This document shows positions 61,668 to 64,000 of a DNA stretch of 64,000 nucleotides, in pieces. Where the stretch lies: NCBI RefSeq assembly GCF_006439395.2, contig NZ_CP083950.1, positions 744,001 to 808,000 of the forward strand, in the 5' to 3' direction. This DNA is from Mesorhizobium sp. B4-1-4 (lineage in GTDB: Bacteria > Pseudomonadota > Alphaproteobacteria > Rhizobiales > Rhizobiaceae). Each line of letters opens with the position of its first letter. The stretch's first letter is position 1. Under the pieces are notes generated by a model. The model searched no databases. It was not told the DNA's origin and was given only the letters and a program-made list of their open reading frames with translations. The position numbers and the translations under genes are program-made.

Positions 61668-62069
61668 CTAGAACCACATGTCGCGAACACAACGGCCGTC
61701 ACGCGGCAGGTCTTCGTAAGTGTCGAGGCCATCGAAATGGTCGATCGGCAACTCGGCGACAGTTTCCGGCGGCGCCAGCCGGACGTTGACGGCAATGCGT
61801 GTTCGGCCCGAGGCATCGGCGCGCAAGCCGCGCCACGCAAGCACACAGGCGCAGGTCGGGCAGAACAGGATTTCAAGCGACGGCGTGTCTTTTCCCGCCC
61901 GCGTATAGCTGGCCATCGGTCCCGCAACGCGAATGCGTTCGTTGACATAGTCATAGGCCCAAAGCGTGCCATAGCGGCGGCAAAGCGTGCAGTTGCAGGC
62001 TGTCACCGGGCCGGGATCGCCTTCCAGCGTCCAGCGGGTTGCGCCACAGTGGCAGGTTCCGATCAGCAT
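61668..62069 (-). CDS. GFA-family zinc protein (glutathione-dependent formaldehyde-activating-like)
   Basis: A 133-aa protein with the family's zinc sites: GTCHCGATRW, ACNCTLCRRYG and FCPTCACVLAW. Members bind zinc and, in some cases, glutathione adducts; most are uncharacterised. It is convergent with the small exported gene and divergent from tlyA. Confidence 0.88.
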   Translation of the reverse strand: MLIGTCHCGATRWTLEGDPGPVTACNCTLCRRYGTLWAYDYVNERIRVAGPMASYTRAGKDTPSLEILFCPTCACVLAWRGLRADASGRTRIAVNVRLAPPETVAELPIDHFDGLDTYEDLPRDGRCVRDMWF

Positions 62070-62221
62070 TTTTCCTCCCGCCGTTCGGCATCACCATCGA
62101 CCGTCATTTTGCCGGACCTCACGCGGTGCACGCAAGCCGCGAGGCTCGATTCGGTCGCCGCTCTTTCGTTGTCGTGCCCAATGTCCTTGCCTTCGCGACC
62201 GGCTTTCGTCAGAGAAGGCCG

Positions 62222-62986
62222 ATGAATTCGCCTTTGCCAGCCAGCACACGCCAGCGGCTCGACGACCTGCTCGTCCAGCGCGGCCTGTTTGCCAGCCGCT
62301 CTCGCGCCCGCGACGCGGTCGAGCGGGGCACGGTGACGGTTGACGGTGCCATTGCCCGCAAGCCTGGCCAGGCCGTTCAGCCGCAATGCGTCATATCGGT
62401 CGATGATCCGGCCCAGGGCTATGTCTCACGGGCGGCGCTGAAGTTGATCGCCGGGCTCGACCATTTCGGCCTCGACCCGGCCAGCCGGGAGGCGCTCGAC
62501 ATTGGCGCCGCGACCGGCGGTTTCACCCAGGTGCTGCTCGAACGCGGCGCGTCCCATGTCACGGCAATCGATGTCGGTCACGGCCAGATGCATCCCGACA
62601 TCGCCGGGGATCCGCGCGTGACGGTGATCGAGGGGCTGAACGCCCGCGACCTGACAGTCGCGGATCTTGCTGGCCGTGTTCCGGATTTCATTGTTTCAGA
62701 CGTTAGTTTCATCTCGCTGAAACTGGCGCTGCCGCCGGCGCTTGCCATTGCGAAGTCCGGTGCCGCCGCGATCCTTCTGGTCAAGCCGCAATTCGAGGCG
62801 GGTCGCGAGGCGATCGGCAAGGGCGGCCTGTTGAAAGACCCCTTCGATGCCGCCCGTGTCGCCGGCCTGTTACAGGATTGGCTCGACTCCATTCCAGGTT
62901 GGCGCTCGCTCGGCCTGCGTCCGTCGCCGATCGAAGGTGGCGACGGCAATCGCGAATTCCTGCTCGGTGGGATCAAGGATCGATGA
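62222..62986 (+). CDS. tlyA: TlyA-family rRNA methyltransferase/hemolysin-like protein
   Basis: A 254-aa protein with an S4 RNA-binding domain (RLDDLLVQRGLFASRSRARD, about residues 10-70). An FtsJ-like SAM-dependent methyltransferase domain follows, with the SAM loop ALDIGAATGGFTQVLLERGA and later IVSDVSFISLKLAL and LVKPQFEAGREAIGKGG. It probably 2'-O-methylates ribosomal RNA. ATG 62222 is preferred over the upstream open frame. It ends in an ATGA overlap with the next gene, so the two methyltransferases are coupled. Confidence 0.92.
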   Translation: MNSPLPASTRQRLDDLLVQRGLFASRSRARDAVERGTVTVDGAIARKPGQAVQPQCVISVDDPAQGYVSRAALKLIAGLDHFGLDPASREALDIGAATGGFTQVLLERGASHVTAIDVGHGQMHPDIAGDPRVTVIEGLNARDLTVADLAGRVPDFIVSDVSFISLKLALPPALAIAKSGAAAILLVKPQFEAGREAIGKGGLLKDPFDAARVAGLLQDWLDSIPGWRSLGLRPSPIEGGDGNREFLLGGIKDR

Positions 62987-64000
62987 GCGCGCGCTTCACA
63001 ATCAGGAAACTGGGCGCCCAGGGCGACGGCATCGCCGAGACCGAAAGCGGCGATCTCTTCATCCCGTTCACGCTGCCCGGCGAGATCGTCACCGCCGCGC
63101 GTGAAAGAGACCGCGCCTCGGTGATGGCGGTGCTGGAAGCCTCGCCGTTGCGCATCGACCCCGCCTGCCGCCATTTCACCGAATGCGGCGGCTGCGCCCT
63201 CCAGCATTTCGAGGCCGAGGCCTATCGCCAGTGGAAACGCGAGAAGGTAGTGCACGCCCTGAAAGGCAAGGGCATCGAGTGCGGCATAGGCGAACTGGTC
63301 GCCTGCGCGCCGCACACGCGCCGCCGCGTTGTGCTTGCCGCCCGGCGCGCCGAAACAGGCATGCTGCTCGGCTTCAATCGTCACCTGTCGCCGGAAATCA
63401 TCCCCATATCGGAATGCCCGATCTCGCTGCCCGGGATCGTCGCGGCGCTCGGACAGTTGAGGGCGCTGGCGGAATTGATATGCGCCACCACGAAATCGTT
63501 CCGGATGGCGGTTACCGTGACGGCTTCGGGCCTCGATGTCACGGCACACGAATCCGGCAAGCTCGGCGAACACCAGCGCCGTATCGCCTCCAATTTTGTC
63601 ATCGCACAAGGCTTCGCCAGATTGTCCGTCGATGACGAGATCATCATCGAACCAAGGAAGCCTGTCGTCATGTTCGGCGGTGTCGCCGTCGCCCTGCCGC
63701 CAGGCGCCTTCTTGCAGGCGACCGAGGCAGCCGAACGGACCATGGCCGAGATCGTCGGCGGACATCTGAAGCGTGCCAAGAAGGTCGCCGATCTCTTCGC
63801 CGGTTGCGGCAGCTTTGCCTTGCGGTTGGCGGCGAAGTCGGAGGTGCACGCGGTGGAAGGCGATGCGGCCGCACTCTCGGCGCTCGACCGGGCATCACGC
63901 TTCGCGACTGGCATCAAGCGGGTGACGGGCGAACGCCGCGATCTCTTCCGGCGCCCGCTGACGTTCAAGGAGTTGAATGCCTTCGACGGTCTTGTCTTCG
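62983..64000 (+). CDS. TrmA/RumA-family RNA uracil-5 methyltransferase (partial, runs off the end)
   Basis: An open frame of 339 codons without a stop. The N-terminal TRAM-like domain (FTIRKLGAQGDGIAETESGD) is followed by the iron-sulfur cluster motif CRHFTECGGCALQHF (C-x5-C-x2-C). The SAM-binding region VADLFAGCGSFALRLAAKS follows. The catalytic cysteine region lies beyond the window. The presence of a 4Fe-4S site favours RumA (23S rRNA m5U1939 type) over TrmA. Coupled to tlyA by ATGA. Confidence 0.9.
   Translation, partial: MSARFTIRKLGAQGDGIAETESGDLFIPFTLPGEIVTAARERDRASVMAVLEASPLRIDPACRHFTECGGCALQHFEAEAYRQWKREKVVHALKGKGIECGIGELVACAPHTRRRVVLAARRAETGMLLGFNRHLSPEIIPISECPISLPGIVAALGQLRALAELICATTKSFRMAVTVTASGLDVTAHESGKLGEHQRRIASNFVIAQGFARLSVDDEIIIEPRKPVVMFGGVAVALPPGAFLQATEAAERTMAEIVGGHLKRAKKVADLFAGCGSFALRLAAKSEVHAVEGDAAALSALDRASRFATGIKRVTGERRDLFRRPLTFKELNAFDGLVF

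Overview
The window looks like chromosomal DNA of a Mesorhizobium-type alphaproteobacterium (Rhizobiales). Supporting signs are the high-GC housekeeping genes, the BioR-type biotin control, the bluB cobalamin riboswitch, a RibB-RibA fusion without the RibA cysteines, DUF1344, DUF2277 and DUF6101-like families, and the palindromic intergenic repeats typical of this group. All calls come from reading the sequence; no database search was run.

Left host arm (1-22.67 kb). It holds a polyprenyl diphosphate synthase, a bioR-bioY pair with two identical BioR boxes, DUF1284, a periplasmic TPR protein, a GNAT enzyme and glyQ. A DUF559 nuclease cassette lies between inverted palindromic repeats. glyS follows, with its 5' end present in two diverged copies and an in-frame palindromic insertion. 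Next come an acidic disordered protein, two small exported proteins, Sua5/YrdC, an FAD-linked oxidase, ubiA, purD, a GH25 muramidase, an exported caspase-fold protein, an outer-membrane beta-barrel and a frameshifted zinc-ribbon gene.

Mobile element (about 22,670-44,048; 21.4 kb). It is bounded by a 13-bp direct repeat with palindromic core TTTACGTAAA. It contains a tyrosine integrase, an AlpA/Xis-like protein, a P-loop replicative helicase next to an iteron-like TGCATAGG array, and a repressor-like HTH gene. A divergent early operon encodes an AEP-type primase and a DUF669-like ssDNA-binding candidate. Accessory genes include a HEPN-like protein, a zinc-finger/membrane pair, an H-NS-like protein with DUF2971, and unknowns. 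An IS630 copy sits in the middle. The right part has a tightly coupled seven-gene minus-strand operon containing an HK97-type prohead protease, then TerS and TerL. I see no portal, major capsid, connector, tail or lysis gene. I therefore read it as a phage satellite or capsid-hijacking island rather than a complete prophage. A 15-mer related to CRCGTACAKGGGCGC recurs about eleven times across it, in several reading frames and both orientations.

Right host arm (44.1-64 kb). It begins with an acyl-CoA dehydrogenase/enoyl-CoA hydratase pair whose upstream region the element has split. It continues with pdxH, a small lipoprotein, a DnaJ-type co-chaperone, fabI, a histidine phosphatase, a Tat-exported beta-carbonic anhydrase, aroC, ribBX, riboswitch-controlled bluB, an HDAC-family hydrolase, xseB, pirin and dxs, then tlyA and a TrmA/RumA-type RNA methyltransferase that runs off the edge.

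The most interesting parts are the satellite-like element (its split primase/helicase, iteron array, dispersed motif, and packaging genes without capsid genes) and the two repeat-driven oddities around glyS.
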